Below are positions 55,883 to 64,000 of a DNA stretch of 64,000 nt, in pieces. A program made the position numbers and the translations under genes. The notes beneath the pieces are model-generated. The model was not told the origin of the DNA. It did no database searches and worked only from the letters and a program-made list of their open reading frames with translations. The stretch is from Flavobacteriaceae bacterium (GTDB taxonomy: Bacteria > Bacteroidota > Bacteroidia > Flavobacteriales > Flavobacteriaceae). Within the stretch, counting starts at the first letter, position 1. Every line of letters begins with the position of its first letter. The DNA lies in NCBI GenBank assembly GCA_031277535.1, contig JAITMD010000006.1, forward strand, positions 493,843 to 557,842, read 5' to 3'.

Positions 55883-56953
55883 ATGAAAACTCTATTTAGC
55901 CCTTTACAACTAAGGGACAATACATTACACAATAAAATCATTGTATCACCAATGTGTCAATATTCAGCAACTGATGGTTTTGCGAGTGATTGGCACCTGG
56001 TTCACTATGGTCAATTTGCGATTGGAAAAGTTGGCGCTATTATACAAGAAGCGACTGCCATCAGTCCTGAAGGAAGAATAACGTATGCTGATTTGGGAAT
56101 TTGGTCTGATGAGCACCTTGCCAAATTAAGACAGATTACAGCTTTTATAAAAAGTCAAGGTAGTGTACCAGGTATCCAATTGGCACATGCTGGAAGAAAA
56201 GCCAGTTGTGAGAAACCTTGGATAAGTAGAGCACAAATAGCTCCTTCTATTACAAATGGATGGCAAACAATAGCTCCATCCGCTATTTCTTTTAATGAAG
56301 GAGAGCATTTGCCAATAGCTATGGATAAAGCTGAAATCAATCGAATAGTAGATGCTTTTAAATCTGGAGCCAAAAGAGCTGTGGAAGCAGGATATGAGAT
56401 TATAGAATTACATGGAGCACATGGGTATTTAATACATCAATTCTTTTCGCCATTGAGCAATCAACGTACGGATGAGTATGGTGGATCTTTTGAAAATAGA
56501 ATCCGATTGGTGGTAGAAATAATAAGTGCTGTAAAAACAGTACTTACCACACAAAGCTTATGGCTTAGAATATCTGCTACGGACTGGGCAGAAGGAGGTT
56601 GGACATTGGAAGAAAGTGTGAAACTGGCAAAAATAGTACAGGCTATGGGAGTGGAGCTAATAGATGTGAGCACAGGTGGATTAGTCAGACATCAACAAAT
56701 CAAGGTTGAGGCAAACTATCAAGTACCTTTTGCAGAAGCAATCAAAAAACAAACGGATATTCTTGTAGGTACAGTAGGTCTTATCAAAACAGGACAACAA
56801 GCAGAAGATATTTTACAAGCCGGACAAGCAGACTGCGTGTTAATAGCACGAGAGTTACTGAGAGATCCACACTTTGCCATGAGAGCAGCCACAGAACTTG
56901 GTGTTGATATAGCATGGGCAAATCAATACGAAAGAGGAAAAGAAACAATATAA
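55883..56953 (+). CDS. NADH:flavin oxidoreductase, Old Yellow Enzyme (YqjM-like)
   Basis: This protein of about 356 residues reduces activated double bonds with FMN. It has SPMCQYSATDG near 25 (the Cys typical of YqjM-type enzymes), HAGRKAS near 98, ELHGAHGYLIHQFFSPLSNQRTDEYGGSFENR near 175, and VGTVGLI near 300. The start at 55883 (MKTLFSPLQLRDN) is standard. It is 33 bases before the MFS gene, suggesting an operon for detoxifying or exporting electrophiles. Confidence 0.92.
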   Translation: MKTLFSPLQLRDNTLHNKIIVSPMCQYSATDGFASDWHLVHYGQFAIGKVGAIIQEATAISPEGRITYADLGIWSDEHLAKLRQITAFIKSQGSVPGIQLAHAGRKASCEKPWISRAQIAPSITNGWQTIAPSAISFNEGEHLPIAMDKAEINRIVDAFKSGAKRAVEAGYEIIELHGAHGYLIHQFFSPLSNQRTDEYGGSFENRIRLVVEIISAVKTVLTTQSLWLRISATDWAEGGWTLEESVKLAKIVQAMGVELIDVSTGGLVRHQQIKVEANYQVPFAEAIKKQTDILVGTVGLIKTGQQAEDILQAGQADCVLIARELLRDPHFAMRAATELGVDIAWANQYERGKETI

Positions 56954-56986
56954 TATATAATACAATTAAAACTCAATAAAACAACA

Positions 56987-58141
56987 ATGAATAAAAGCTT
57001 AATAGCCTTAGCAGTAGGTGGTCTGGCCATCGGAATGACTGAATTCTCTATGATGGGATTACTACCAGAAATTGCTACAGACTTAAAAATAAGTATTCCA
57101 AAAGCAGGAAACTTTATTACCACTTACGCTCTTGGAGTAGTAGTGGGTGCCCCTTTATTGGTGATGTCGTCAAACAAGTACGCACCACACAAAGTACTAA
57201 TGGCATTGATGGTTATGTTTTCTGTATTCCACGCTTTATTCGTTATTGCGCCAAGCTATGAAACACTTATTGCTTCGCGTTTTATGTCGGGATTGCCTCA
57301 TGGAGCGTTTTTTGGAGTAGGATCAGTTGTTGCTACAAGATTAGCTAAAAAAGGAAAAGAAGCACAGGCGGTGGCTATCATGTTTGCAGGATTGACAACT
57401 GCCAATTTGATTGGTGTGCCTCTAAGTACCTATATCGGACAAGAATCGTCGTGGCGTACAGCCTATACACTTATAGCATCACTTGGAATTATATCTGCTC
57501 TTGCAATTGCCTTCTGGGTACCTAAATTGGAAGCAGACAAAGAAACAAACTTAAAGAAACAAACCGCTTTCTTTAAAACTCCTATTGCCTGGGTATTAGT
57601 GGCACTAATTTCTATTGGTACAGGTGGTTTGTTTGCTTGGGTAAGTTACATCAAACCAATGATGATGGAAATAGCAAAAATCTCTGAAGCTAACATTCCT
57701 CTTATCATGACTTTAGTAGGTTTAGGAATGTTTTTAGGTAACTTTGTAGGAGGAAAATTAGCAGATACATTCCCTCCTGCCAAAGCAGTTATCTTCTCGT
57801 TCTGTGGTATGGCAGCGTGTTTGGTTATTGTGTACTACACTGTACATATTCAATGGATGGCATATGCGATGTCTTTAGTAACAGGATTAGTAGCCTTTAC
57901 AATAGGTTCTCCTTTACAAATGTTGCTAATCAACAATGCCAAAGGATCTGAAATGTTAGCTGCATCAGCAGGACAAGCTTCTTTTAATATTGGTAATGCA
58001 TTAGGAGCTTCTTTAGGAGGTATTCCTATCACAATGGGATTAGGGTACAATTCTCCAGAATGGGTAGGTGCAGGATTAGCCTTATGTGGGGCTATATTAG
58101 CCTATGTATTTATCCAAATGAAGAAAAAGGAAACAGTCTAA
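56987..58141 (+). CDS. MFS transporter (AraJ/DHA1-like)
   Basis: This 384-residue inner membrane protein has twelve hydrophobic segments and the DHA1 pattern MTEFSMMGLLPEIATDL near 18 with LGVVVGAPLLVM near 45, as in AraJ and sugar-efflux or chloramphenicol exporters. A typical motif A is weak (SSNKYAPHKVL). Substrate unknown. It is probably cotranscribed with the upstream Old Yellow Enzyme. Confidence 0.9.
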   Translation: MNKSLIALAVGGLAIGMTEFSMMGLLPEIATDLKISIPKAGNFITTYALGVVVGAPLLVMSSNKYAPHKVLMALMVMFSVFHALFVIAPSYETLIASRFMSGLPHGAFFGVGSVVATRLAKKGKEAQAVAIMFAGLTTANLIGVPLSTYIGQESSWRTAYTLIASLGIISALAIAFWVPKLEADKETNLKKQTAFFKTPIAWVLVALISIGTGGLFAWVSYIKPMMMEIAKISEANIPLIMTLVGLGMFLGNFVGGKLADTFPPAKAVIFSFCGMAACLVIVYYTVHIQWMAYAMSLVTGLVAFTIGSPLQMLLINNAKGSEMLAASAGQASFNIGNALGASLGGIPITMGLGYNSPEWVGAGLALCGAILAYVFIQMKKKETV

Positions 58142-58208
58142 ACTTGTTGAATATTAAAAACTAACACATATTGTTTTAGCTTTTATTCAATCATTCACAA
58201 TAAGTTTA

Positions 58209-58216
58209 TAAATTTG
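58209..58216 (+). promoter_or_regulatory. -7 element of aspS
   Basis: TAAATTTG matches TAnnTTTG, 19 bases before the start codon. Confidence 0.55.
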
Positions 58217-58235
58217 TAGGAAATAATTTTTAGCA

Positions 58236-59990
58236 ATGTACAGAACGCATAATTGTGGAGCTTTAAGAGCTTCGGATATAAATACAGAAGTTACCCTATC
58301 AGGATGGGTAAGCAAGCATCGCGATAAAGGTTTTATGATTTGGGTTGATTTACGTGACCGTTATGGTATCACGCAGTTAATCTTTGATGCAGAGAGAACT
58401 GATAAAGCAGTATTCGAAGCAGCTAAAAACCTAGGAAGAGAGTTTGTTATTCAAGTAAAAGGACAAGTAATAGAGCGCGCTTCTAAGAATCCTAATATCC
58501 CAACAGGAGATATTGAGATCTTAGTACACACACTTACAGTATTAAACGAATCTGCTGTTCCTCCATTCACTATCGAAGATGATACTGACGGTGGAGAAGA
58601 TATCCGTATGAAATACCGTTACTTAGATATCCGTAGAAACCCAGTTAAAAACAATTTATTGTTTAGACACAAGGTTGCTCAAGAAGTGAGAAATTATCTT
58701 TCTGCTCAAGATTTCTGTGAGGTAGAAACTCCTTACTTAATCAGTTCTACACCAGAAGGAGCTCGTGACTTCGTAGTACCTTCTCGTATGAACGCTGGTC
58801 AATTCTACGCATTGCCACAATCTCCTCAAACATTCAAACAATTGTTGATGGTAGGTGGTATGGATAGATACTTCCAGATAGTAAAATGTTTCCGTGATGA
58901 GGATTTACGTGCTGATAGACAGCCTGAGTTTACTCAGATAGACTGTGAAATGGCATTTGTAAATCAAGAAGATGTTATGGATACGTTCGAAGGAATGACA
59001 AGACACTTATTGAAATCAGTTCATGGAATTGAAGTTGATAAGTTTCCTCGTATGACTTTTGAAGAAGCAATGCGCAAATATGGTAATGACAAACCAGATA
59101 TCCGTTTTGGTATGGAATTCGGTGAGTTAAATACTGTAGCTCAACATAAAGATTTCGGTGTATTCAACAGTGCTGAATTAGTAGTAGGTATTGCTGTACC
59201 AGGTGCTGCTACATACACTCGTAAAGAAATAGATGCTCTAATTGATTGGGTAAAACGCCCACAAGTAGGTGCTTCTGGAATGGTATATTGTAAATGTGAA
59301 GCAGACGGTACATTCAAATCTTCTGTAGATAAGTTCTATGACCAAGAAGATCTTAAGCAATGGGCTGAGGTAACTGGCGCTAAAGCTGGTGACTTAATCT
59401 TAGTTCTTTCAGGACCTGCTAACAAAACAAGGGCTCAATTAAGTGCTCTTCGTATGGAATTAGGTAACCGTATGGGATTGAGAAAATCTGATGAATTTGC
59501 TCCACTATGGGTTATTGATTTCCCATTATTCGAGTATGATGAAGAGGCTGGACGCTACTTTGCTATGCACCACCCATTCACGTCACCTAAAGTAGAAGAT
59601 ATTCCATTATTAGACACTGATCCAGGTAAAGTACGTGCTAATGCTTATGATATGGTATTAAACGGTAACGAAATTGGAGGAGGTTCTATTCGTATTCACG
59701 ATAAAGCTACTCAGGAGTTAATGTTTAAACACCTTGGATTTAGCAAAGAAGAAGCTGAGAAACAATTTGGATTCTTAATGAACGCTTTCCAATATGGAGC
59801 ACCACCTCACGGAGGGTTAGCTTTTGGTTTAGATAGATTAGTAGCTATATTAGGAGGACAAGAAACAATTAGAGATTTTATTGCGTTCCCTAAAAACAAC
59901 TCTGGTAGAGACGTTATGATTGACGCTCCTGCGACAATCACTCCAGAACAACTTGAAGAGTTACACATTACTGTAGTACAACCACAGTAA
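58236..59990 (+). CDS. aspS: aspartate--tRNA ligase
   Basis: This 584-residue class II synthetase charges tRNA-Asp. It has the OB-fold anticodon domain ([24 protein letters not shown]), motif 2 ([26 protein letters not shown]), the bacterial GAD insertion, and motif 3 ([19 protein letters not shown]). Length is typical for the bacterial type. It is monocistronic with a terminator downstream. Confidence 0.97.
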   Translation: MYRTHNCGALRASDINTEVTLSGWVSKHRDKGFMIWVDLRDRYGITQLIFDAERTDKAVFEAAKNLGREFVIQVKGQVIERASKNPNIPTGDIEILVHTLTVLNESAVPPFTIEDDTDGGEDIRMKYRYLDIRRNPVKNNLLFRHKVAQEVRNYLSAQDFCEVETPYLISSTPEGARDFVVPSRMNAGQFYALPQSPQTFKQLLMVGGMDRYFQIVKCFRDEDLRADRQPEFTQIDCEMAFVNQEDVMDTFEGMTRHLLKSVHGIEVDKFPRMTFEEAMRKYGNDKPDIRFGMEFGELNTVAQHKDFGVFNSAELVVGIAVPGAATYTRKEIDALIDWVKRPQVGASGMVYCKCEADGTFKSSVDKFYDQEDLKQWAEVTGAKAGDLILVLSGPANKTRAQLSALRMELGNRMGLRKSDEFAPLWVIDFPLFEYDEEAGRYFAMHHPFTSPKVEDIPLLDTDPGKVRANAYDMVLNGNEIGGGSIRIHDKATQELMFKHLGFSKEEAEKQFGFLMNAFQYGAPPHGGLAFGLDRLVAILGGQETIRDFIAFPKNNSGRDVMIDAPATITPEQLEELHITVVQPQ

Positions 59991-60000
59991 TCACAATAAA

Positions 60001-60034
60001 AAAGAGAGTTACTCAATGAGTAACTCTCTTTTTA
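60001..60034. terminator. bidirectional terminator between aspS and pth
   Basis: A 15-bp near-palindrome (AAAGAGAGTTACTCA with its complement) with a T run follows the aspS stop and precedes the convergent pth stop. Confidence 0.87.
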
Positions 60035-60050
60035 CTTTTATATAATTTAC

Positions 60051-60617
60051 TTATTTTCCGTTATAAGTATTCATTGCATTATTCAATCCTCCCAAAGCAA
60101 ACTCTTGTACGGCTTTAGAAGCCATTTTAAGGCGTTCTGGCATAAGTTCTTTCTCTTGATCATCCCATACTCCTAAAACATAATCAACTTGCTGTCCTTT
60201 CTTAAATTCATCGCTAATCCCAAATCTAAAACGAGGGTATGCAGCAGAGTTTAAAGTAGCTTGAATACTCTTCAATCCATTGTGACCTCCATCTGATCCT
60301 TTTGGTTTAATTCTAATAGTACCAAACGCAAGGTTCAAGTCATCTGTAATCACTAATATATTCTCTACTGGAATCTTCTCTTTCTCCATCCAATACTGTA
60401 CTGCTTTACCACTAAGGTTCATATAAGTGTTAGGTTTAAGAAGTAATAACGTTCTTCCTTTAATCTTCACTTCAGCTAAGCTACCAAGCTTTACAGTCTG
60501 CCAATCTCCTCCAAGTTCATTAGCTATTTCATCCACAACCTTAAAACCAATATTGTGACGTGTATTTATATATTCAGCACCTATATTTCCTAATCCGATA
60601 ATTAAAAATTTCTTCAT
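60051..60617 (-). CDS. pth: aminoacyl-tRNA hydrolase (peptidyl-tRNA hydrolase)
   Basis: This protein of about 188 residues releases stalled peptidyl-tRNA. It has FLIIGLGNIGAEYINTRHNIGF near 4 (catalytic His), KPNTYMNLSGKAV near 65, ITDDLNLAFGTIRIKPKGSDGGHNGLKSI near 90. The start at 60617 (MKKFLIIGLGN) is the standard one; the upstream ATG at 60671 would add 18 non-conserved residues. It follows rplY and prs on the same strand, but a terminator lies between. Confidence 0.95.
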   Translation of the reverse strand: MKKFLIIGLGNIGAEYINTRHNIGFKVVDEIANELGGDWQTVKLGSLAEVKIKGRTLLLLKPNTYMNLSGKAVQYWMEKEKIPVENILVITDDLNLAFGTIRIKPKGSDGGHNGLKSIQATLNSAAYPRFRFGISDEFKKGQQVDYVLGVWDDQEKELMPERLKMASKAVQEFALGGLNNAMNTYNGK

Positions 60618-60695
60618 CTCTCTATTAATGACATAATTAATTGCGTTGCAAAAATACATTAAAGCAATCAAGTAACCTTAGGATATGAAACAAAA

Positions 60696-60725
60696 AAAAG
60701 CACCTGTGTAAACACAGATGCTTTT
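60696..60725 (-). terminator. terminator of the prs-rplY operon
   Basis: AAAAGCA pairs with TGCTTTT and CTGTGT with ACACAG, one mismatch, followed by T residues on the minus strand. Confidence 0.8.
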
Positions 60726-60746
60726 GAAAATACGTTCTCGAAAGAA

Positions 60747-61355
60747 TTATTTTTTCTTTGTAGCTGTTTTCGCTGCTTTTGCCGCTTCTTGAGCTGCTTT
60801 CATAGCTGCACGAGAAATTCTTACTTGACAGATTACAGTGTTATCAGCATGTAACAATTTGTAATTGTTAACAGTAACATCAGTAACGTATAATTTGTTA
60901 CCCATTTCTAAGTCAGAAATGTTTATTTCTACGAAGTCAGGTAAGTTAGCTGGTAAAGCTTTCACTTTTAACTTACGTAAGTTTAAGTTCAATACCCCTC
61001 CGGCCATTACACCTTTAGAATTTCCACTGATTTTCACAGGTACTTCTAATGTAATTTCTTTGTCATCATGTAATTGATAGAAATCGATGTGTAAAATTTT
61101 ATCACTTACTGGGTGAAATTGGATGTCTTGTAAAACAGCGTTGAAAGTTTTTCCACCTTCCAATTCAATTACCACTGTGTGTACGTTTGGAGTGTAAACT
61201 AAATTTTTGAATGCTTTTTCATCTGCTGAAAAATGCACAGCTGCTTCAGTTCCTCCGTATAACACGCAAGGTACCATTCCAGCATTACGTAAGGCTTTAG
61301 TTGATACTTTACCTACGCTTTCTCTTTCTGATCCTTTAATCGTAATTGATTTCAT
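60747..61355 (-). CDS. rplY: 50S ribosomal protein L25 (TL5/Ctc type)
   Basis: This 202-residue long-form L25 binds 5S rRNA. The L25 domain ([41 protein letters not shown]) covers residues 1-95; the TL5-type C-terminal beta domain ([19 protein letters not shown]) follows. The end is Lys/Ala-rich ([13 protein letters not shown]). It is cotranscribed with prs, 29 bases upstream, as in many bacteria. Confidence 0.95.
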   Translation of the reverse strand: MKSITIKGSERESVGKVSTKALRNAGMVPCVLYGGTEAAVHFSADEKAFKNLVYTPNVHTVVIELEGGKTFNAVLQDIQFHPVSDKILHIDFYQLHDDKEITLEVPVKISGNSKGVMAGGVLNLNLRKLKVKALPANLPDFVEINISDLEMGNKLYVTDVTVNNYKLLHADNTVICQVRISRAAMKAAQEAAKAAKTATKKK

Positions 61356-61384
61356 TTAAATATATTTAAAAAATTAATAAATTC

Positions 61385-62326
61385 TTACATTACAAAAGTC
61401 TTACTAATAGACTCGTTTGAGTGTACATTGTGCATTACTTCACCGAATAAATCTGCACAACTAAGTACTTTTACTTTATCACTTTGTTTTTTCAAAGGAA
61501 TAGAATCAGTAACGATTAATTCTTTGATAGCTGATTGTTCAATTTTTTCATAAGCACTTCCTGATAAAATTGCATGAGTACAAATAGCTCTAACACTAAG
61601 TGCTCCTCTTTCAATCATCATATCAGCAGCCTTAGCTAATGTCCCACCTGTATCAATCATGTCATCAACTAAAATAACATTACGTCCAGTAACATCACCA
61701 ATTAATTCCATCTTATCAATGATATTTGCTTGCTTACGTTGTTTGTAGCAAATTACTACATCAGACTCTAAAAACTTAGAGTAAGCATAAGCTCTTTTAG
61801 ATCCACCCATATCAGGAGATGCAATAGTCAAATTATCTAAGTTAAGGCTCTTAACATAAGGTAAAAAGATTGTAGATGCATACAAGTGATCTACTGGTTT
61901 TTCAAAGAATCCTTGAATTTGATCTGCATGCAAATCCATCGTCATGATACGAGTAGCTCCTGCAGATTCCAATAATTTCGCTACTAATTTCGCTCCTATT
62001 GGCACCCTTGGTTTATCTTTTCTATCTTGTCTTGCCCAACCAAAATATGGTATAACTGCAGTAATGTGACGTGCAGAAGCTCTTTTAGCTGCATCACACA
62101 TCAATAATAACTCCATTAGATTATCAGAAGAAGGAAAAGTAGAACATACTAAGAATACTCTTTTTCCTCTAATAGATTCTTCAAAAGAAGGCTGGAACTC
62201 TCCATCACTATAATGAGACAAAGTTACTTTACCTAATTCTACTCCGTATGCTTTTGCAATCTTCTCAGCAAGTTCAACACTTTGTGAACAAGCAAAAATT
62301 TTAGCGTCTGGTTCGAAATGTGACAT
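61385..62326 (-). CDS. prs: ribose-phosphate pyrophosphokinase
   Basis: This 313-residue enzyme makes PRPP from ribose-5-phosphate and ATP for nucleotide, His and Trp synthesis. Motifs are YSDGEFQPSFEESIRGKRVFLV near 38, PYFGWARQDRKDKPR near 93, MDLHADQIQGFF near 130 and the PRPP loop VDDMIDTGGTL near 220. A -7 element (TAAATTTG, 62391-62384) lies upstream. It heads the prs-rplY operon. Confidence 0.96.
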   Translation of the reverse strand: MSHFEPDAKIFACSQSVELAEKIAKAYGVELGKVTLSHYSDGEFQPSFEESIRGKRVFLVCSTFPSSDNLMELLLMCDAAKRASARHITAVIPYFGWARQDRKDKPRVPIGAKLVAKLLESAGATRIMTMDLHADQIQGFFEKPVDHLYASTIFLPYVKSLNLDNLTIASPDMGGSKRAYAYSKFLESDVVICYKQRKQANIIDKMELIGDVTGRNVILVDDMIDTGGTLAKAADMMIERGALSVRAICTHAILSGSAYEKIEQSAIKELIVTDSIPLKKQSDKVKVLSCADLFGEVMHNVHSNESISKTFVM

Positions 62327-62432
62327 TTTTTTAATCAGTTGTTATGTTGTTAGTTAGAGCCTGTGATTAAATCTAAGGCGTTGCAAATTTATAAAATATA
62401 AATAGACTATGCGATTTTTTTTTATTTTTTTC

Positions 62433-62462
62433 TTGGAGTGTAAAAATATTTTTCTACATTTG
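62433..62462 (+). promoter_or_regulatory. promoter of tRNA-Leu
   Basis: TTG (62433-62435), a 19-base spacer and TACATTTG (62455-62462) match the Bacteroidota consensus. Transcription should begin near 62469, 16 bases before the tRNA. Confidence 0.75.
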
Positions 62463-62484
62463 CACTCACAAACAATAAGTCATC

Positions 62485-62564
62485 GCCCGGATGGCGGAAT
62501 TGGTAGACGCGCACGACTCAAACTCGTGTTCTTCGGAGTGTGGGTTCGATTCCCACTCCGGGCA
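62485..62564 (+). tRNA. tRNA-Leu (anticodon CAA)
   Basis: The acceptor arms GCCCGGA and TCCGGGC pair fully, with discriminator A at 62564. The anticodon stem CACGA/TCGTG holds loop CTCAAAC, giving anticodon CAA for UUG codons. The T arm has GGTTCGATTCC. The D-loop has GGAATTGGTAGAC. The long variable arm is that of a class II tRNA. The 3' CCA is not encoded. Confidence 0.95.
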
Positions 62565-62568
62565 CTAT

Positions 62569-62600
62569 AAAAGCCTAACTCATAGAGTTAGGCTTTTTTT
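62569..62600 (+). terminator. terminator of tRNA-Leu
   Basis: A 13-bp stem (AAAAGCCTAACTC with GAGTTAGGCTTTT), loop ATA, then a T run. It also serves the convergent DinB-fold gene. Confidence 0.87.
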
Positions 62601-62606
62601 ATTATC

Positions 62607-63104
62607 TTATTTTTTCATTTCGTCAGCAGAAGGACCATACATGCCAGGAATTGCAATATCTAATAATCTTAAATAAACAGATAACTGTCCTCGATGATGG
62701 TAAATGTGATTATTTACTATAAATCTATTAGCAGCTACTTTGGGCATCTCTGCAATTACATGATCTCCTGATTTAAGTTTCCATTCTCTCATCCATTGCT
62801 CTTCATCAAACATATTTAAAGCGGATATAACCACTTTTTCATATTTATCTAATAGAAGCAGTAATTCCTCCGTATTTTTTGCCTCTACAGGTCTATAATC
62901 AGTTTGAAAATCTAAATAATCCTTTGTCAATATATACTCTGTCCAAACTGTCAATTCAACAATATGTTTAGACAAATCTCCTAAAGCCATTGATTTAGCA
63001 TGTGGTTTCCAATCCCACATTTCTGTAGGTACACAACTAATAATCTTTCTGCTACTCGCAACTTCATGTTGCAATTCTAATAAAAAACTTCTGTTTATAC
63101 TCAT
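62607..63104 (-). CDS. DinB-family (DfsB-like) four-helix protein
   Basis: This 165-residue protein has the DinB/YfiT-like pattern: MALGDLSKHIVELTVW near 58 (metal His) and RFIVNNHIYHHRGQLSVYLRLL near 128 (two His). Such proteins are metal-binding and often thiol-dependent transferases for bacillithiol or similar thiols. Substrate unknown. It is unrelated to DNA polymerase IV, which shares the name dinB. It is monocistronic. Confidence 0.9.
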   Translation of the reverse strand: MSINRSFLLELQHEVASSRKIISCVPTEMWDWKPHAKSMALGDLSKHIVELTVWTEYILTKDYLDFQTDYRPVEAKNTEELLLLLDKYEKVVISALNMFDEEQWMREWKLKSGDHVIAEMPKVAANRFIVNNHIYHHRGQLSVYLRLLDIAIPGMYGPSADEMKK

Positions 63105-63341
63105 GGTTATGATTTTCTATAAATGTACCAAAAAAAAATATTGAACTATCCACACATACAAACTATAATTTGAAATAACTCATAAAATTAATCTATACAC
63201 CATAATACTATAAACTATTATTTTTCTTCTCACTTATAAATCTTCATCACTTCAAAATATATAACTTAGCCTAAAGTTAATAGTGTCTGTTTTCTAACGA
63301 TATAGAAAATCTTATTACGCTCCAAAATGAATAAATAAATC

Positions 63342-63821
63342 ATGACTACAAGTACTAAATATACATCTACAAAAGAAGCTATTAAAAAATTAGAAAGCTA
63401 TTGCGCCTATCAAGATAGGTGTCATAGTGAAGTAATCACTAAACTCTATTCTCTCAGTATTCCAAGTAACGAACATGATGATATCCTTGTTTACTTAATA
63501 GAAAATAAGTTTCTTAATGAAGAGCGATTCGCAAGGAGTTTTGCACGAGGCAAACACCGCATTAGTGCTTGGGGGAAAAATAGAATCATATCAGAGCTTA
63601 AACTAAGAAAAATATCCTCTACTTTAATAAAGTATGCCCTTGAAGAAATCTCTAATGATTTATACTTAGAAACGTTTGACCGAATCAGTGATTCCAAATG
63701 GAATACTCTTTCTGATACAGATATTGAAAAGAAGAAACAGAAATTACATGCTTATTTATATAGAAAAGGGTACGAATCTGACATTATCTATGATAAATTA
63801 AAGGAATTATCACAATCATAA
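63342..63821 (+). CDS. recX: regulatory protein RecX
   Basis: This 159-residue helical protein binds RecA and limits its activity. It has three RecX repeats, including SYCAYQDRCHSEVITKLYSL near 19, LIENKFLNEERFARSFARGKHRISAWGKNRIISELKLRKIS near 52-92, and KLHAYLYRKGYESDIIYDKL near 132. Length is typical. recA is not in the window. A short 5-bp hairpin (63827-63842) follows the stop. Confidence 0.93.
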   Translation: MTTSTKYTSTKEAIKKLESYCAYQDRCHSEVITKLYSLSIPSNEHDDILVYLIENKFLNEERFARSFARGKHRISAWGKNRIISELKLRKISSTLIKYALEEISNDLYLETFDRISDSKWNTLSDTDIEKKKQKLHAYLYRKGYESDIIYDKLKELSQS

Positions 63822-63826
63822 CAAAA

Positions 63827-63848
63827 AGGCCTTATATGGCCTCTTTTT
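63827..63848 (+). terminator. weak terminator after recX
   Basis: AGGCC pairs with GGCCT across a 6-base loop and is followed by CTTTTTAT. Confidence 0.55.
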
Positions 63849-63898
63849 ATACTCATCCATTTCAAAAGTATATTCATTCTCAAAACCTATAAAAACAA

Positions 63899-63930
63899 AA
63901 AAGCCTGACTCTTTTCAGAATCAGGCTTTA
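63899..63930 (-). terminator. terminator of the rRNA operon
   Basis: AAGCCTGA pairs with TCAGGCTT, and the minus strand ends in TTTTTTGTTTTT, just downstream of the 5S gene. Confidence 0.8.
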
Positions 63931-63936
63931 AAAAAA

Positions 63937-64000
<64 letters not shown>

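Noticed and set aside
62607..63104. Reading the DinB-family protein as a second DNA polymerase IV
   Set aside because: The fold is the four-helix DinB/YfiT metal-binding type; the polymerase is at 37550-38620.

Overview
The window is AT-rich chromosomal DNA from a member of the Bacteroidota, most likely the family Flavobacteriaceae (the genus, perhaps Myroides or a relative, is a guess). Three things support this. Genes start downstream of the Bacteroidota promoter pattern TTTG-N19-21-TAnnTTTG rather than E. coli-type -35/-10 boxes. Marker families typical of flavobacteria are present: an IPExxxVDY protein, an OmpA with thrombospondin type 3 repeats, M56/BlaI pairs, RlpA pairs, TonB-dependent receptors with carboxypeptidase-regulatory-like N-termini, and a PurF-like protein of about 632 residues. 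Housekeeping gene order is acpP-fabF-rnc-IPExxxVDY-pyk. No phage, insertion sequence, integrase or CRISPR array is visible.

Region by region. 1-4.1 kb: a partial ChaN-family gene, an alpha/beta hydrolase and an AddB-like nuclease. 4.1-10.1 kb: an abundant-type OmpA porin, kbl and the AddA-like helicase-nuclease; the two AddAB-like genes are separated by ompA and kbl. 10.2-12.4 kb: superoxide dismutase and a SLC13/DASS symporter. 12.5-18 kb is the most accessory-looking stretch: an orphan lipoprotein, a very AT-rich KAP-family membrane NTPase (a possible defence gene), a two-domain TonB-C protein and an 870-bp gap without a convincing gene. 18-24.5 kb: a phytase-like lipoprotein, a PurF-like amidotransferase, a PfkB kinase, a DKNYY protein, RNase HI and purN. 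24.6-29.1 kb: the acpP-fabF-rnc-pyk block. 29.2-32.2 kb: HD hydrolase, acyl-ACP desaturase, acyltransferase and bacilliredoxin. 32.2-36 kb: a siderophore receptor with a PepSY membrane protein. 36.2-38.6 kb: a dinB/LD-carboxypeptidase/yraN operon. 38.9-44.8 kb: a Kef-type antiporter, a COG4389 membrane protein, a CYTH protein, two overlapping RlpA genes and a small membrane protein. 45-46.2 kb: a compact cassette of a small membrane protein, an ABC ATPase and another small membrane protein. 46.2-50.1 kb: a secreted unknown and a BlaI/M56 signalling pair. 50.2-55.7 kb: an SRPBCC protein, a thioredoxin plus TonB-receptor operon facing a DtxR-type repressor, and a siderophore-binding lipoprotein. 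55.8-64 kb: an Old Yellow Enzyme, an MFS transporter, aspS, pth, rplY, prs, tRNA-Leu(CAA), a DinB-fold protein, recX and the 3' end of a 5S rRNA gene.

Iron and metal handling recurs: the siderophore receptor/PepSY pair, the DtxR-type regulator facing a TonB receptor, the siderophore-binding lipoprotein and the superoxide dismutase. Several promoters here carry palindromes that look like operators. The clearest case is the BlaI/M56 operon, where two abutting copies of TA(T/C)AACTA-N6-TAGTTATA lie at the promoter and one of them fills the -33/-7 spacer exactly.
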